Assembly: GCF_043642205.1 (NCBI RefSeq)
Contig: NZ_JBHZSG010000007.1
Location: forward strand, 62,001-126,000
DNA from: Thalassotalea_A litorea
GTDB taxonomy: Bacteria > Pseudomonadota > Gammaproteobacteria > Enterobacterales > Alteromonadaceae
Length of the DNA stretch: 64,000 bases
Reading direction: 5' to 3'
Shown here one piece after another: positions 1 to 9,247 of this stretch. Made by a program: the position numbers and the translations under genes. Numbering within the stretch: position 1 is the stretch's first letter; every line of letters begins with the position of its first letter. The notes under the pieces were generated by a model. That model made no database searches. It saw only the letters and a list, made by a program, of their open reading frames with translations, and was not told the origin of the DNA.

Positions 1-577
1 TAGTAATTTCTTCACCTTCTGCCGGAACGCTGATTAATGGTGCTGAATCAAAGCTTCCACCGAGGTTGTAGCGATCTAAGTCGTTAATTGCGTCAACGAT
101 TTCCATACCATCAGCCATGACAACGCCAAATACCGTGAAACCACCATTTTGCAGATCGAGGTTGGCGCTGTTGTCGCTCAAATTGATAAACCACTGACTG
201 GTCGCGCTGTCTGGATCGCCACCGAGTTTTGCCATTGCAATTGTGCCGCGGACGTTCGAGAAAACAGGTTCATTAATAACCGGGTCGAAAGCAGTGACAA
301 CGTCAACTGTGTTATCTTCTGCAAAATAATTATAACCACCACCTTGGGCGACAAAATCTAGCACAGAACGATGGATAACAGTGCTGTTAAAGCTTCCAGC
401 TTCAACATAGTCTAAAAAATTCTCTACGGTTTCTGGGGTCGATGAATCGAATAAGTTGACGTCAAAGTCACCCATATTGGTTTTAAAATGAACGACCGTT
501 GCTTGCGCGTTTGCAATAAGGGCCGCAGCGGTAAGCGCGATAGTGCGACGTAATAACTTAGTTTTTGAAAAATTCAT
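1..577 (-). CDS. Secreted cyclophilin-type peptidyl-prolyl isomerase (3' end off window)
   Basis: Translating the minus strand from ATG at 577 gives 192 codons that stay open to the window edge, so the C-terminus is missing. The protein begins MNFSKTKLLRR, then a hydrophobic Ala/Leu stretch ending ANAQA, a likely Sec signal peptide with cleavage near residue 26. The mature part has cyclophilin landmarks: VVHFKTNMGDFDVNLF, then an IHRSVLDFVAQGGG segment (family FHR..x..QGGD), TSQWFINL and FTVFGVV. It would catalyse proline cis-trans isomerisation, probably in the periplasm as a folding helper. Family assignment is firm; the specific role is not known. Confidence 0.9.
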   Translation of the reverse strand, partial: MNFSKTKLLRRTIALTAAALIANAQATVVHFKTNMGDFDVNLFDSSTPETVENFLDYVEAGSFNSTVIHRSVLDFVAQGGGYNYFAEDNTVDVVTAFDPVINEPVFSNVRGTIAMAKLGGDPDSATSQWFINLSDNSANLDLQNGGFTVFGVVMADGMEIVDAINDLDRYNLGGSFDSAPLISVPAEGEEIT

Positions 578-707
578 TAGCGTTTCCAAATCATATTTTT
601 ATTATCAACCTGATGCGCATATAGAATGGCTGTTGCAGCTTAAGCATCAGGGTGTACGAAGTTTTTATTATGTCAGGCAAGATTACTCTAACTGGATTAA
701 AAATTCA

Positions 708-2165
708 TCAAGAATTATGCGCAGAGCCTTGTTTATTGGGTGTTAAAGCGCTTTCTGGTTTTTGGATTCGCCCGCTAAATGCGATGTAATACGCTAATAC
801 AAAAGGAATTATTCGCTCAATATAATCTCCAGGAGGAGATTCAAACAAACTGCAAAACACGGCACCAAAAAAACCAATAAAAATCGAAGCAAAGGCAGCT
901 TTCCCAGAAATATTATTGCCGAGCAAGCGAACAATTAATAATGGGCCAAAGGCAGCGCCTAAAGCATTCCAGGCAAACAACACCCTTGAAAAAATATCTT
1001 CTGGCGCAAAGAGTGCAATCGCAACCGATAGCAGACACATAATCACCACGGTCAATCGTGAATACCACAAAGAATGCTGGATCACAGAATGTTCATCTTT
1101 AGTTTGCATATCATAGGAAATGGCAGATGCACTGACGAGTAGTTGACTGTCGGCGGTAGACATAATGGCTGATAAAATCGCGGCGATGATAATTCCGGCA
1201 ATGACTGGTGGAAACAAGTGGTTGGTAAAATCCAGCAAAGCTTGTTCGCCATTACTGACCGGTTCGATGATAATTTTCGCACACCAACCAAGGATTAGCA
1301 TGCCGGTAATGACTATCACTGCCCAGCCAATGGCAATAACCTTAGCCTGCTTAACTGCCTGGCTATCTTTCAAAGCCATCATTCTATTTACCACATGAGG
1401 TTGTCCGGGGTTGCCTAGCCCAATGCCTAATAGCCCAACAATAAATGCCAATCCAACCAATCCGGAGTGAGGGCCGGTCAGGCTGAGTTGCTCTGACGTA
1501 TAGGCGAATTGCATTTGTTGCCATAAATCCCAAGGACCGCCTAACGTTATCAACCCAGCTAGTGGCAATAAAATTGCGGCTCCTGCCATTAATAGGCCTT
1601 GCAATGTATCTGTGATACTGACCGCTAGAAACCCCCCGAGTAAGGTATAGATGAGAATGATAATCGCGCCGGTAATAATGCTCCATTGCATCGATACATC
1701 AAAGGTCGTCGCGAACGTATTGCCTGCCGCTTGAAACTGTGCAGCAATGTAAAAAGTAAATGAAAAGACCACGCAAAAAGATGAGAGGTACAAGATAGGT
1801 TTACGCCACTTACCCGTTTGATTAGCTAACAACTGTGATAACGTAATTGCTTGTTGCTGAGCCGCTAGCTTTTGCAGCCTAGGTGCAACCCAAAGCCAAT
1901 TAAAACAATATCCAAGCACTACCGCGGGCACTATCCACACGGCGCTGACACCCATGGTATAAGCGGCTCCACTCATACCCAATAACGTCCATGCCGATGA
2001 CGCACTAGCCGCAGAACTTACCGCAGCCACCCATGGCCCCAATCCACGGCCTGCAATAAAATAGTCTTCACTGCTTTTAGTGCGCTGTTGGCTCCAAAGG
2101 CCAATACCCACAAGGACCAGCTTGTAACCAATCAAAGTAATAAGAACTGTGGTCGAATAATCCAT
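708..2165 (-). CDS. Sodium:solute symporter, SSS family (PutP-like)
   Basis: This 485-residue polytopic membrane protein has about 12-13 predicted helices. The N-terminus carries the SSS signature (EDYFIAGRGLGPWVAAVSSAASASSAWTLLG), very close to Na+/proline symporters. GNPGQPHVVNRMMALKD and IIAAILSAIMSTADSQLLVSAS also match PutP-type helices. It would import a small solute, plausibly proline or another amino acid, driven by Na+. It is about the usual family length. It ends 130 bp upstream of the cyclophilin start and appears to be its own transcription unit. Substrate is inferred by similarity only. Confidence 0.9.
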   Translation of the reverse strand: MDYSTTVLITLIGYKLVLVGIGLWSQQRTKSSEDYFIAGRGLGPWVAAVSSAASASSAWTLLGMSGAAYTMGVSAVWIVPAVVLGYCFNWLWVAPRLQKLAAQQQAITLSQLLANQTGKWRKPILYLSSFCVVFSFTFYIAAQFQAAGNTFATTFDVSMQWSIITGAIIILIYTLLGGFLAVSITDTLQGLLMAGAAILLPLAGLITLGGPWDLWQQMQFAYTSEQLSLTGPHSGLVGLAFIVGLLGIGLGNPGQPHVVNRMMALKDSQAVKQAKVIAIGWAVIVITGMLILGWCAKIIIEPVSNGEQALLDFTNHLFPPVIAGIIIAAILSAIMSTADSQLLVSASAISYDMQTKDEHSVIQHSLWYSRLTVVIMCLLSVAIALFAPEDIFSRVLFAWNALGAAFGPLLIVRLLGNNISGKAAFASIFIGFFGAVFCSLFESPPGDYIERIIPFVLAYYIAFSGRIQKPESALTPNKQGSAHNS

Positions 2166-2653
2166 AAGGTAACTGCTTGATTGTTTTTTGTGTTATCTAA
2201 TCACACCTACCTGCAAAGTACGAGCATGATATGACAGTAAACCCTCAGGGAGCATTAAAAAATAACAGATACAACATCATGTTATTTGGTGTTAATTCAT
2301 ACATGCTATATAAATGGAGGGCATACTCAGACACCCATTCTTGAATTTCGATTCGAAAACCCACCAACTTAAACAGACACCCATTATTCAAAACTATATA
2401 CAATGGTCTATCACCTACCACCTATCACCATAGCTCGTGAAAAATACTTTCAATATGACATTTAAGCTGACATAACCCGAAACAACCTTGTCTCCGGAGT
2501 TTAATTGAGAGAAATTCATTGATTTATTAACGAAGAATTAGGTATTTAATGAGATAAATGGTTTCTATCCAAAAATGAACAAAATAGGTAAAATTGCAGG
2601 CGAGTTTCTACCTTAGCGGCAACCACCAATTCAGACGTGTTTGCAAAGAGTGA
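2166..2653. other. Intergenic region with REP-like motifs
   Basis: This 488-bp AT-rich gap between the symporter start and the transposase stop holds no convincing ORF. Its only recognisable structure is two copies of AGACACCCATT (2329-2339 and 2375-2385), the reverse complement of the motif repeated on the other side of the transposase. The symporter promoter should lie near the 2166 end. Confidence 0.6.
2329..2385 (-). repeat. Two REP-like motif copies, left flank of transposase
   Basis: AGACACCCATT occurs at 2329-2339 and again at 2375-2385. Read on the minus strand both are AATGGGTGTCT. The second copy extends to TGGGTGTCTGTTTAAGTT (minus strand). They are inverted relative to four copies on the right flank, a layout typical of sequences recognised by an adjacent REP-associated transposase. 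Confidence 0.7.
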
Positions 2654-3628
2654 TTATCGAAAGTATTTTTTACTTACATTGATATTTAGCCGCCTAACGC
2701 GATTTTGGAGGTTGCAAAAGTGGGTCAAAGATTCACAATTTCCAATGGCGCCTTTGAAATAGACTTCAAACTTCCTCGTTAATCGAAACCAATTCGATGA
2801 TGAGATGTTCAAACGACTAAGGATCCTAGGTAAGTTATTATCGATAATATTCACATCGTTAGCTCGCATTGCTTTTCCCGTTAAATCAACGAGTTCCAAG
2901 TAGTCCTTGAAATTGAAAGGCACTACACTGGCTAAGCCGGGTTCTCTTTGGTCTCGAAAAGGCATGAGGGGGTTAGCATCTTTTCTTTGAAGCAAGGATT
3001 GGACGCGACGGCGGATGCTTGTAAATTCAGATTGCTCCGGGGTATCCACCATCCCGGAACGGAGAGGATTTAAATCAACATAGGCCATGCAGGCCGCAAG
3101 GGCCGAATCGTCAAGAAGCGCCTGGCTTACAAAGCGGCCTTCCCAAAACCTTCCAGTACATTCGTCTTCTGCGTTTGCCATTCTGGCGATAGGTTCGTTT
3201 AGTGAACGCATGAACCAGCTTAAGTCAAATAGTCGATTTCTGTAGACGGAAATTGTGTGTTTCAGTGTCGCAACTAGATAGTCTTCAACCTTATTTTCCC
3301 TTTCAAACTGCTGAGTTATTAAAGTGCCTTGATAGACGTGGTGCCATCGTTGTACAACTTCCAAATCTGTTAATTCTCGGGCGGCATTTTCATCGATGTG
3401 GACCACAAGGTGGCAATGATTACTCATAACTGCATAAGCACAAATTTTGATGCAAAATACTTTGGACAGAAAGAGTAAACGCTTTTCTATCCAAGCTCGG
3501 CGATGCTCATAGGATTTGTTAGAGACTCTATCTTGGCCACATAAAAACGCCCGTCGTACGCAGCGACTTACGCAATGATAATAAGGGGTGGCTTGCAGAC
3601 AGAGCTGTTTGCTTCTTGGTGTTGGCAT
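2654..3628 (-). CDS. REP-associated tyrosine transposase (Y1 / IS200-like superfamily)
   Basis: This 324-residue protein has the Y1-transposase HUH motif as H71-C72-H73 in AVMSNHCHLVVHI, which in the family binds the divalent metal. It also has the downstream signature ALAACMAYVDLNPLRSGM, whose Tyr183 is the candidate DNA-linking residue. It begins MPTPRSKQLCLQATPYYHCVSR, typical of RAYT proteins (P/R..YYHV..R). A strong ribosome site, AAGGAGAGG, precedes the ATG. RAYTs are single-copy domesticated relatives of IS200/IS605 transposases thought to mobilise short REP sequences. It is flanked on both sides by TGGGTGTCT motifs. The open frame is intact and about the usual length for the longer RAYT class. 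Confidence 0.9.
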   Translation of the reverse strand: MPTPRSKQLCLQATPYYHCVSRCVRRAFLCGQDRVSNKSYEHRRAWIEKRLLFLSKVFCIKICAYAVMSNHCHLVVHIDENAARELTDLEVVQRWHHVYQGTLITQQFERENKVEDYLVATLKHTISVYRNRLFDLSWFMRSLNEPIARMANAEDECTGRFWEGRFVSQALLDDSALAACMAYVDLNPLRSGMVDTPEQSEFTSIRRRVQSLLQRKDANPLMPFRDQREPGLASVVPFNFKDYLELVDLTGKAMRANDVNIIDNNLPRILSRLNISSSNWFRLTRKFEVYFKGAIGNCESLTHFCNLQNRVRRLNINVSKKYFR

Positions 3629-3727
3629 GATTCCTCTCCTTGGAACTAATTTTCTAAGTTTAGCTTAGCCAATGTTGAATTTTTTTCGGAGCCTATTGTA
3701 GAGAGACGAGGAATTGATTCAATTCGG

Positions 3728-3851
3728 TGGGTGTCTTGTTAAGAAAGGGGCTGATTGGTGAGAAATTTGTCACTCAGCACTGTGGGTGTCTTAGTAGGAA
3801 TGGTGGGTGTCTTCATAGGAATGAAGGGCCATCAATATACTATGGGTGTCT
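3728..3851 (+). repeat. Four REP-like TGGGTGTCT copies, right flank of transposase
   Basis: The nonamer TGGGTGTCT occurs at 3728-3736, 3783-3791, 3804-3812 and 3843-3851, all on the plus strand. The third and fourth are part of short related units containing TAGGAATG or TAGTTTAGG. With the two inverted copies on the other side, six identical nonamers bracket the transposase. Confidence 0.75.
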
Positions 3852-3868
3852 AGTTTAGGGAGAGCGAT

Positions 3869-3903
3869 AAAAAAGGCCTGGCGAAACTGCATGCTCAGGC
3901 CCT
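3869..3903 (-). terminator. Rho-independent terminator of the CoA operon
   Basis: On the minus strand a GGCCTG...CAGGCC stem with a loop of about 15 nt is followed by a run of six T. It starts about 27 bp after the mesaconyl-CoA hydratase stop codon. Confidence 0.75.
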
Positions 3904-3929
3904 AAGGACAGCAAAGAAGTATGGTGAGA

Positions 3930-5027
3930 TTAGCGGCGCATTAAAACGCTATAATCGATATCCAGCACAACATCGCTATGATATTGAGTGCGGCCGTTAT
4001 CTTCCTTAGCGAGAAATGTCATATTGTCCGGCGTGTTATTTTTAATTCCAAGGCTTTGAATGCGCACCAACGCCATATCATCGCGGCGATTAAATTGCTT
4101 AACTTCCAATATCTTCGACTGACAATAAATGGTGTCTCCGGCATAGCTTGGGTTTGCGTGGGTGCCACCATGGATTGCACTTAACCACAATCCATTGCCC
4201 AAACCGTTGTAGGACAGCGCCCGACACAGAGAAATGATGTGTCCGCCATAGACCAGACGTTTGCCAATGCTGGTGTTATTCATCATATGCTGATCAAAAT
4301 GCACTCGGGCATTATTTTGATATAACCGAGTTGCCATCGAATGTTCACCATCGTTGAGGGTAATGCCATCACGATGAAACAGGGTATCGCCGGGCTTAAA
4401 ATCATCGGCCCTTAATTGATGATCGCTGTAGTGTTCTTTCCAAAGTGTTAAGTCAAGGTTCTTAGGTACAACCTGCTCCTCGCTATCGACTACGGACAAT
4501 AGCTCTGGGATCACTGGCGTATTTAAATGGGTATTCAAATCCCGTTTATGAACCATCACCCAACGTTTAAATGAAAGCACCACCTGATGATGTTGATTGG
4601 TCGCTACTGAATGCACATAAACGATACCAGTTTTACCATTTGAGTTTTCTTTCAGGCCAATGACTTTACTGGTGACTTCCAAAGTATCACCGGTAAATAC
4701 CGGGGTATTGAATAGCACTTCGGCATAACCGAGATTGGCCACGGCGTTTAAAGAAATATCATTAACGGTTTTGCCAAAAGCGATATGAAAAACCAGCAAA
4801 TTATCCACTGGAATTTTGTAAAAACCTGCACTTCTAGCGACAGTTTCTGCGCAGTTCAAAGCAAATCGCGATCCAGTCAGAGCAATGTATAAACTGACAT
4901 CCCCTTCGCTAACGGTTCGCGGCACACCATGAACAAGCTCTTGGTTTAGCGTAAAATCTTCGAAAAACATCCCGCTGGGGGTGGATAAATAATTAGCTGG
5001 ATTAGTCATTACGTTGTCCTGCATCAT
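3930..5027 (-). CDS. mch: Mesaconyl-CoA (2-methylfumaryl-CoA) hydratase, tandem MaoC domains
   Basis: This 365-residue protein closely resembles the beta-methylmalyl-CoA dehydratase / mesaconyl-CoA hydratase family of Rhodobacter and Chloroflexus. Shared features include FFEDF near the N-terminus, TEGDV-like SEGDVSLYIALTGSRFAL, LLVFHIAFGKTVNDISLNAVANLGYA, GDTLEVTSKVIGL and, in the second hot-dog half, ATRLYQNNARVHF and LVYGGHIISLCRALS. The family interconverts mesaconyl-C1-CoA and erythro-beta-methylmalyl-CoA in the cytoplasm. It is the last gene of the operon and overlaps the preceding lyase gene by 4 bp (ATGA). Either of two adjacent Met codons could be the start. Family call is strong; the direction of the reaction in vivo is inferred. 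Confidence 0.87.
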   Translation of the reverse strand: MMQDNVMTNPANYLSTPSGMFFEDFTLNQELVHGVPRTVSEGDVSLYIALTGSRFALNCAETVARSAGFYKIPVDNLLVFHIAFGKTVNDISLNAVANLGYAEVLFNTPVFTGDTLEVTSKVIGLKENSNGKTGIVYVHSVATNQHHQVVLSFKRWVMVHKRDLNTHLNTPVIPELLSVVDSEEQVVPKNLDLTLWKEHYSDHQLRADDFKPGDTLFHRDGITLNDGEHSMATRLYQNNARVHFDQHMMNNTSIGKRLVYGGHIISLCRALSYNGLGNGLWLSAIHGGTHANPSYAGDTIYCQSKILEVKQFNRRDDMALVRIQSLGIKNNTPDNMTFLAKEDNGRTQYHSDVVLDIDYSVLMRR

Positions 5028-5938
5028 CGCATTTTCTCCGGGCCTAACAATTCACTTTGACCGATTTCATTTACCATATTACACAAGCACAGGACACGAT
5101 TGGCCCAATGCTCCAGGCTTGGCTCTATAATGCGGTCATCGATGACCGCCATCGACTGACCTTGGGAATTTGCCTGATTAATGGCTTTGATAATGGCATT
5201 TGCTTTGGCAACATCTTCGCGTTTTGGCGTCATTGCATCATTGGTGTAGGTAAGCTGCACCGGGTGGATAACTGCCTTACCATCAAATCCTAAATCCCGT
5301 GCTTGTCGACAACTAAACTCGCAGGCAACAACGTCTTTCAGATTAAAATGTGGACCATCGATAATGCTTTTATGGTGTGCTCGAGCTGCGAGCAAACACA
5401 TGGATAAATAGGTGATTAACCCCTGGCGATCCAGAGTCAGATTGACCCTTAGCGAGTTTGCTAAATCACTGGTACCCATGACAATGGTTGTTAATCGTTG
5501 GCTACAGCCGGAAATTTCTTCGGCGCGAAGCACTCCCATCGGGGATTCGATATTTGCCATCACGGATTTATCGGAGCCACCGGCCTGATCCAACGCATCG
5601 ATTGCCCTGAGTAATTCATCTTTTGATTCAATGTTTGGAAACAACACGGCATCAATATCTAATGCCGCAATGGCTTTTAAATCATCCATTCCCCAGGGAG
5701 AGTCTAATTTATTTACCCGCACTATCCGCTCTGAATAACCAAAATCACTATTGCATAACTCGTTTGCCAATAGTGCTCGGGCATCAGCTTTGCCTGCTGG
5801 CGGGACCGATTCCTGAAGATCGAAAATAATACAATCGGCATTGAGTCGTCGGGACTTTTCAATGAAGCGACGTTCATGCCCTGGCACATATAAAGCGCTG
5901 CGACGAGGGCGATAATCGTTTAATTGGTTGCTATTCAT
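5024..5938 (-). CDS. CitE-like HpcH/HpaI-fold CoA-ester lyase
   Basis: This 304-residue protein of the citrate lyase beta / malyl-CoA lyase family starts with PRRSALYVPGHERRFIEKS and has FDLQESVPP. The residues the family uses for Mg2+ and substrate binding are present: Arg74 (RIVRVN), Glu131 (ANIESPMG) and Asp158 (GTSDLAN). GKAVIHPVQL is the usual C-terminal motif. Such enzymes cleave or form beta-methylmalyl-CoA, malyl-CoA or citramalyl-CoA; some are thioesterases instead. It overlaps both neighbours by 4 bp in a tight operon with mesaconyl-CoA hydratase, suggesting it handles beta-methylmalyl-CoA (glyoxylate plus propionyl-CoA) or citramalyl-CoA. The exact substrate cannot be read from sequence. 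Confidence 0.82.
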   Translation of the reverse strand: MNSNQLNDYRPRRSALYVPGHERRFIEKSRRLNADCIIFDLQESVPPAGKADARALLANELCNSDFGYSERIVRVNKLDSPWGMDDLKAIAALDIDAVLFPNIESKDELLRAIDALDQAGGSDKSVMANIESPMGVLRAEEISGCSQRLTTIVMGTSDLANSLRVNLTLDRQGLITYLSMCLLAARAHHKSIIDGPHFNLKDVVACEFSCRQARDLGFDGKAVIHPVQLTYTNDAMTPKREDVAKANAIIKAINQANSQGQSMAVIDDRIIEPSLEHWANRVLCLCNMVNEIGQSELLGPEKMR

Positions 5939-7608
5939 GTTTGAGCCTCCGTCTGGCTGCAGGTTAATTGTTCGCGTTTGTTTAATAAGTCTGCCAGTAG
6001 TTGTTTACGCAGAACCTTGCCATTTTTTGTACGAGGAAAATCCTGGTAAATATGGACTTGTTTCGGTGCTTTGTATTTGGCCAGATGTTGATTGCCAAAA
6101 TCCAGCAATGCGGTTTCATTGAGGCAGGCATTGGTTGTTGGGATCACACAAATGGTGACGATTGTTTTGTCTTTGGCGATGGTTTCGCCCAAAGCAACGC
6201 AGTCGGCAACCTGAGGATGAGTCTTGATGACCCGCTCGATTTCATGGGGGGAAACCCGGTAACCAAAGGTGTTGATAATGTCATCCTTTCGACCGATGAA
6301 CCAGATGTAGCCATCGTCGTCCTGGCGAGCATAATCACCTGTCAGAAAGTACCCGCCATGACGGCTTTGGGCGGTTTCCTCGGGAAGCTGCCAATATTGT
6401 AAAAATAGCCCTGGGTCATCGGTGCTGATGGCAATCATGCCTTCCTGGCCGGGTTTTACAGGGTGCAAATCTCCGTCCAGCAATTCAACTTTATGTCCAG
6501 GCTGGATGAATCCTGCAGCGCCCGGGCGAATAACCGCGCCCGTGTGCTGAGAAATGTAGTAAGAAAACTCCGACATGCCAATGGCTTCATAGACATCCAT
6601 GGCAAAGCGTTCGCGCCAGGCCATCAGCATCTCGTCGCTCAAGTGTTCACCAGCACTCATGCAGTGGCGCAAGCTAGGTACATCTGATCCACTGTATTTG
6701 GTTTTTTGAATAATCTGCCGATAAATCGTCGGCACACCAATGAAAATCGTGCATTGATGTTTAGCAATTAATTGTGGCCAGGTATTGGCGTCATTTTTAC
6801 CTTCGTGAACAATCACCGTATGACCGTGAAAAAGCGGATCCATCAATGCGGATCCCAAGACATAGGTCCAATTGAATTTGCCAGAATGTAAAATCCGATC
6901 GCCGGATTGAAAGTTGAACCAGTATCGACTTGCAGGAATGCGACCAATCAAGGAACGGTGCCCGTGAAGCACGCCTTTTGGGAAGCCGGTAGTCCCTGAC
7001 GTATACACCAAGTACGCAGGATCATCGGGTCGAGTTGCGACGATGCTATCGTCCACTGGGCTCGTTAATAACGCTGTGGTTAAATCAATAACGTTTATGT
7101 TGGCCGGATTCTCGGCTTTGGGTATTTGCCCCTGACCTACCAGTAGCACCGTTTCAAGACTGTCCTGCGTGCCTAACGTATGGCTCAATTCTGGCCACAT
7201 CGACTTGTCAGTAACCAAAACTTTGGCGCCTGAGTCTTTCGCTAAATAGGCCACTTCGTGCGCCGAAAGCAAGGTTGAAGTCGGCACTGCGATAGCTCCA
7301 TGCTTTAAGCACCCGAAAAAACTGACGGGGTAGCTGGTCGCATTTGGCAGACGAATCAATACGCGGTCACCCTCATTGATGCCGAGCGATTTCAATAGAT
7401 AATTAAACTGCCCACTAGCCCGGTCTAATTCACTGTAAGTTAGTTCCGTGGTGCCAAGACATTGATCTTCAACAATCATCGCTAAATTAGCACCGCTTCC
7501 TTGTTCGACGTGCTGGCGCACGCAGGCATAAGCGATATTAAAGTGGTTAGGAAGCTGCCAGTGCCAACCCTGTGCATCCTGAGTAAGTAAATGTTCAAAA
7601 TTCAGCAT
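5935..7608 (-). CDS. AMP-forming acyl-CoA ligase (benzoate-CoA-ligase-like)
   Basis: This 557-residue ANL-superfamily enzyme has the P-loop YTSGTTGFPKG, the adenylate-binding YEAIGMSE, the hinge region GDYARQDDDGYIWFIGRKDD and the C-terminal catalytic lysine segment PRTKNGKVLRKQL. It resembles benzoate- and short-chain acyl-CoA ligases. In this operon, between two CitE-like lyases and upstream of mesaconyl-CoA hydratase, it could activate a C5 dicarboxylate such as mesaconate in place of the CoA transferase used in other organisms. That substrate is inferred from context. Its start codon shares one base with the stop of the preceding lyase (TAATG), and its end overlaps the next gene by 4 bp, so translation is likely coupled. 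Confidence 0.85.
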   Translation of the reverse strand: MLNFEHLLTQDAQGWHWQLPNHFNIAYACVRQHVEQGSGANLAMIVEDQCLGTTELTYSELDRASGQFNYLLKSLGINEGDRVLIRLPNATSYPVSFFGCLKHGAIAVPTSTLLSAHEVAYLAKDSGAKVLVTDKSMWPELSHTLGTQDSLETVLLVGQGQIPKAENPANINVIDLTTALLTSPVDDSIVATRPDDPAYLVYTSGTTGFPKGVLHGHRSLIGRIPASRYWFNFQSGDRILHSGKFNWTYVLGSALMDPLFHGHTVIVHEGKNDANTWPQLIAKHQCTIFIGVPTIYRQIIQKTKYSGSDVPSLRHCMSAGEHLSDEMLMAWRERFAMDVYEAIGMSEFSYYISQHTGAVIRPGAAGFIQPGHKVELLDGDLHPVKPGQEGMIAISTDDPGLFLQYWQLPEETAQSRHGGYFLTGDYARQDDDGYIWFIGRKDDIINTFGYRVSPHEIERVIKTHPQVADCVALGETIAKDKTIVTICVIPTTNACLNETALLDFGNQHLAKYKAPKQVHIYQDFPRTKNGKVLRKQLLADLLNKREQLTCSQTEAQT

Positions 7609-8729
7609 TAGATTCGTCCATATGGCCAGTTTTCTCGAATAACGGTAATCGGAAGTTTTTTCAGGACATCCATCGCAAATCGCTTGTCTTTTTCATCCAG
7701 TGATTTGAGCGCATAGGCTCGTAATAAGGTCTGCAATGCTTTACCAAACATCGGTGGATCAAGCATTTCACCTTCGAATTTAATCGCACCCCCAAGCAAC
7801 GCATCAGCAGCGATGGCGGCTTGTAAAATCTCAACATTTCGTTTGATTTCCTTCGGGGAAGGTGTGAAGGCCACCTTACATAAATGAATATGATAAGGGT
7901 GGATTAACTGTTTACCGGTTAAGCCCATCTGCGCTTCGATAACCGCATGTCCGTGGACCACGTGCGATTCATGATCGCCGTGTAAATCTAACCAACGGCG
8001 AACGTCGTCCGGTTCTATGTTTTTTTCTGGCATTGGTGTGTCATTGATTAAGACTTCAACGCCGCCAATCACCCCTTTACCGGCAATCCGCGCTTCTAGT
8101 AATAAGGTGCGTAAATAGGTTAACAACTCATCAATCCAACCTTCTGGGGTTAGATGGATGGCCATGGCTTTGGAGAAATCGTGGATACCAAATACCACAT
8201 GCTTGACCGCTGGAAATGCCATTAATTCATCAGCGATTTTCAATGATCTTGGGTGTTCGATAATTGGCTGAATTTCAATGTCCGGATTTACACCCACCAG
8301 CCAGGCACTAAGATCACGAATTTCTGCCGCCCCATACAACTCGCCAGCTTTGGCAAGCACAATAACGTCGATATGCTGTGCGACCTTCATGATCATTTGC
8401 AGATCTTTTTCATACTCGTCGGTGCGAAATGGATTAATTCTTACGGCAATCTGAAAGTTTCTTTCAGGAAATATGGGCAACTCTTTAATCAGCAATTCAC
8501 GAGATAGAGCCTTTTGCCGACACCCGTCTTCGAGGTCAAATAGCAAGGTATGTGCCTGACATTGGTGCGCATGTTTACGCATTCTTTCCGTAGCCTGCTC
8601 CATAGATTCATACTCGCCGTTTTTAGGAGAATACTTAATTGGCGGGTAGTAGAGCTGGATCCCAGGCCAAAACCCACCCAGGACATCTTCTTCGTTCACC
8701 TGATCCAAAAATTCATTATGATAATTCAA
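7608..8729 (-). CDS. CitE-like HpcH/HpaI-fold CoA-ester lyase, first gene of operon
   Basis: This 373-residue protein is longer than usual for the family, with an extra N-terminal region of about 50 residues (LGGFWPGIQLYYPPIKYSP). It keeps the acid/base and metal residues: LLFDLEDGCR, AVRINPFRTDEY (Arg), PIIEHPRSL (Glu) and FGIHDFSKAM (Asp), then GKQLIHPYHI. It heads the four-gene leftward operon. The start is probably TTG at 8729: TGGAGGATACG sits at good spacing just upstream and there is no nearby in-frame ATG. It is one of three divergent members of this fold within 5.3 kb, so different CoA esters are likely. Function beyond CoA-ester C-C lyase chemistry is unknown. Confidence 0.8.
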   Translation of the reverse strand: MNYHNEFLDQVNEEDVLGGFWPGIQLYYPPIKYSPKNGEYESMEQATERMRKHAHQCQAHTLLFDLEDGCRQKALSRELLIKELPIFPERNFQIAVRINPFRTDEYEKDLQMIMKVAQHIDVIVLAKAGELYGAAEIRDLSAWLVGVNPDIEIQPIIEHPRSLKIADELMAFPAVKHVVFGIHDFSKAMAIHLTPEGWIDELLTYLRTLLLEARIAGKGVIGGVEVLINDTPMPEKNIEPDDVRRWLDLHGDHESHVVHGHAVIEAQMGLTGKQLIHPYHIHLCKVAFTPSPKEIKRNVEILQAAIAADALLGGAIKFEGEMLDPPMFGKALQTLLRAYALKSLDEKDKRFAMDVLKKLPITVIRENWPYGRI

Positions 8730-9247
8730 CGTATCCTCCAGCTTTTTCTTTGACGACGGTTATCGAGTTTGTTGTTGTCTCACCCAGATGTCTTTTCCTT
8801 GGATGAATTATCGCTACACCTGTAAGTGTTGTGAAAGTTTTCATTGCGACTTCTATTTATTCTTACAGTATTAGAGTATTTATTTCAAACTTTTGTTTTA
8901 AAAAGTGTTTGAAAATTGTCTGCAATCTAAGGTAGTTTAGTAAGTAATTCGTTTATAATCCGTTATGGGCGGGCTGTATCTAGTGCTTTAGTGGTATTGA
9001 TAACGTAATGATATCGCTTAATATTATTTTTAACTTGTCGCATCGTTTGCTGGTTGGTTAAATACAAAATCATGATTTAGCACGATCATGATGTCTGGAT
9101 TAGGCAATGTATTGACATTGACTAAAAAAATTAGAGTGATTTTGAAATGTTACCTGTCGACTTTCATGTTTGTGAGTTGAGATAATTAGTTACCGGCGCT
9201 AAATAAATAATGTCGCTCGGGCCGTTAAATAAAAACCTGGAGGATCC
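8730..9247. promoter_or_regulatory. Divergent promoter region between the CoA operon and third lyase
   Basis: This 518-bp AT-rich gap has no credible ORF and separates two divergent transcription units of related function, so it should carry both promoters and any shared operator. A TATAAT is visible at 8954-8959 but without a good -35. TTGACA at 9112-9117 lacks a convincing -10. A strong ribosome site, TGGAGG, precedes the ATG at 9248. No regulator gene is adjacent. Confidence 0.5.

Larger units (their letters stand above)
3629..3929. other. Intergenic region with four motif repeats and an operon terminator
   Basis: This 301-bp stretch between the transposase start and the hydratase stop contains the transposase ribosome site, four TGGGTGTCT copies and, at its right end, a terminator for the leftward CoA operon. 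No gene was seen in it. Confidence 0.7.

Noticed and set aside
2329..3851. CRISPR-like array from repeated TGGGTGTCT
   Set aside because: The spacing is irregular, the units are very short, they lie on opposite sides in opposite orientation, and no cas gene is present.
8954..8959. Sigma-70 promoter at TATAAT in the divergent CoA region
   Set aside because: No acceptable -35 hexamer lies 16-18 bp upstream, so it was not called as a promoter.
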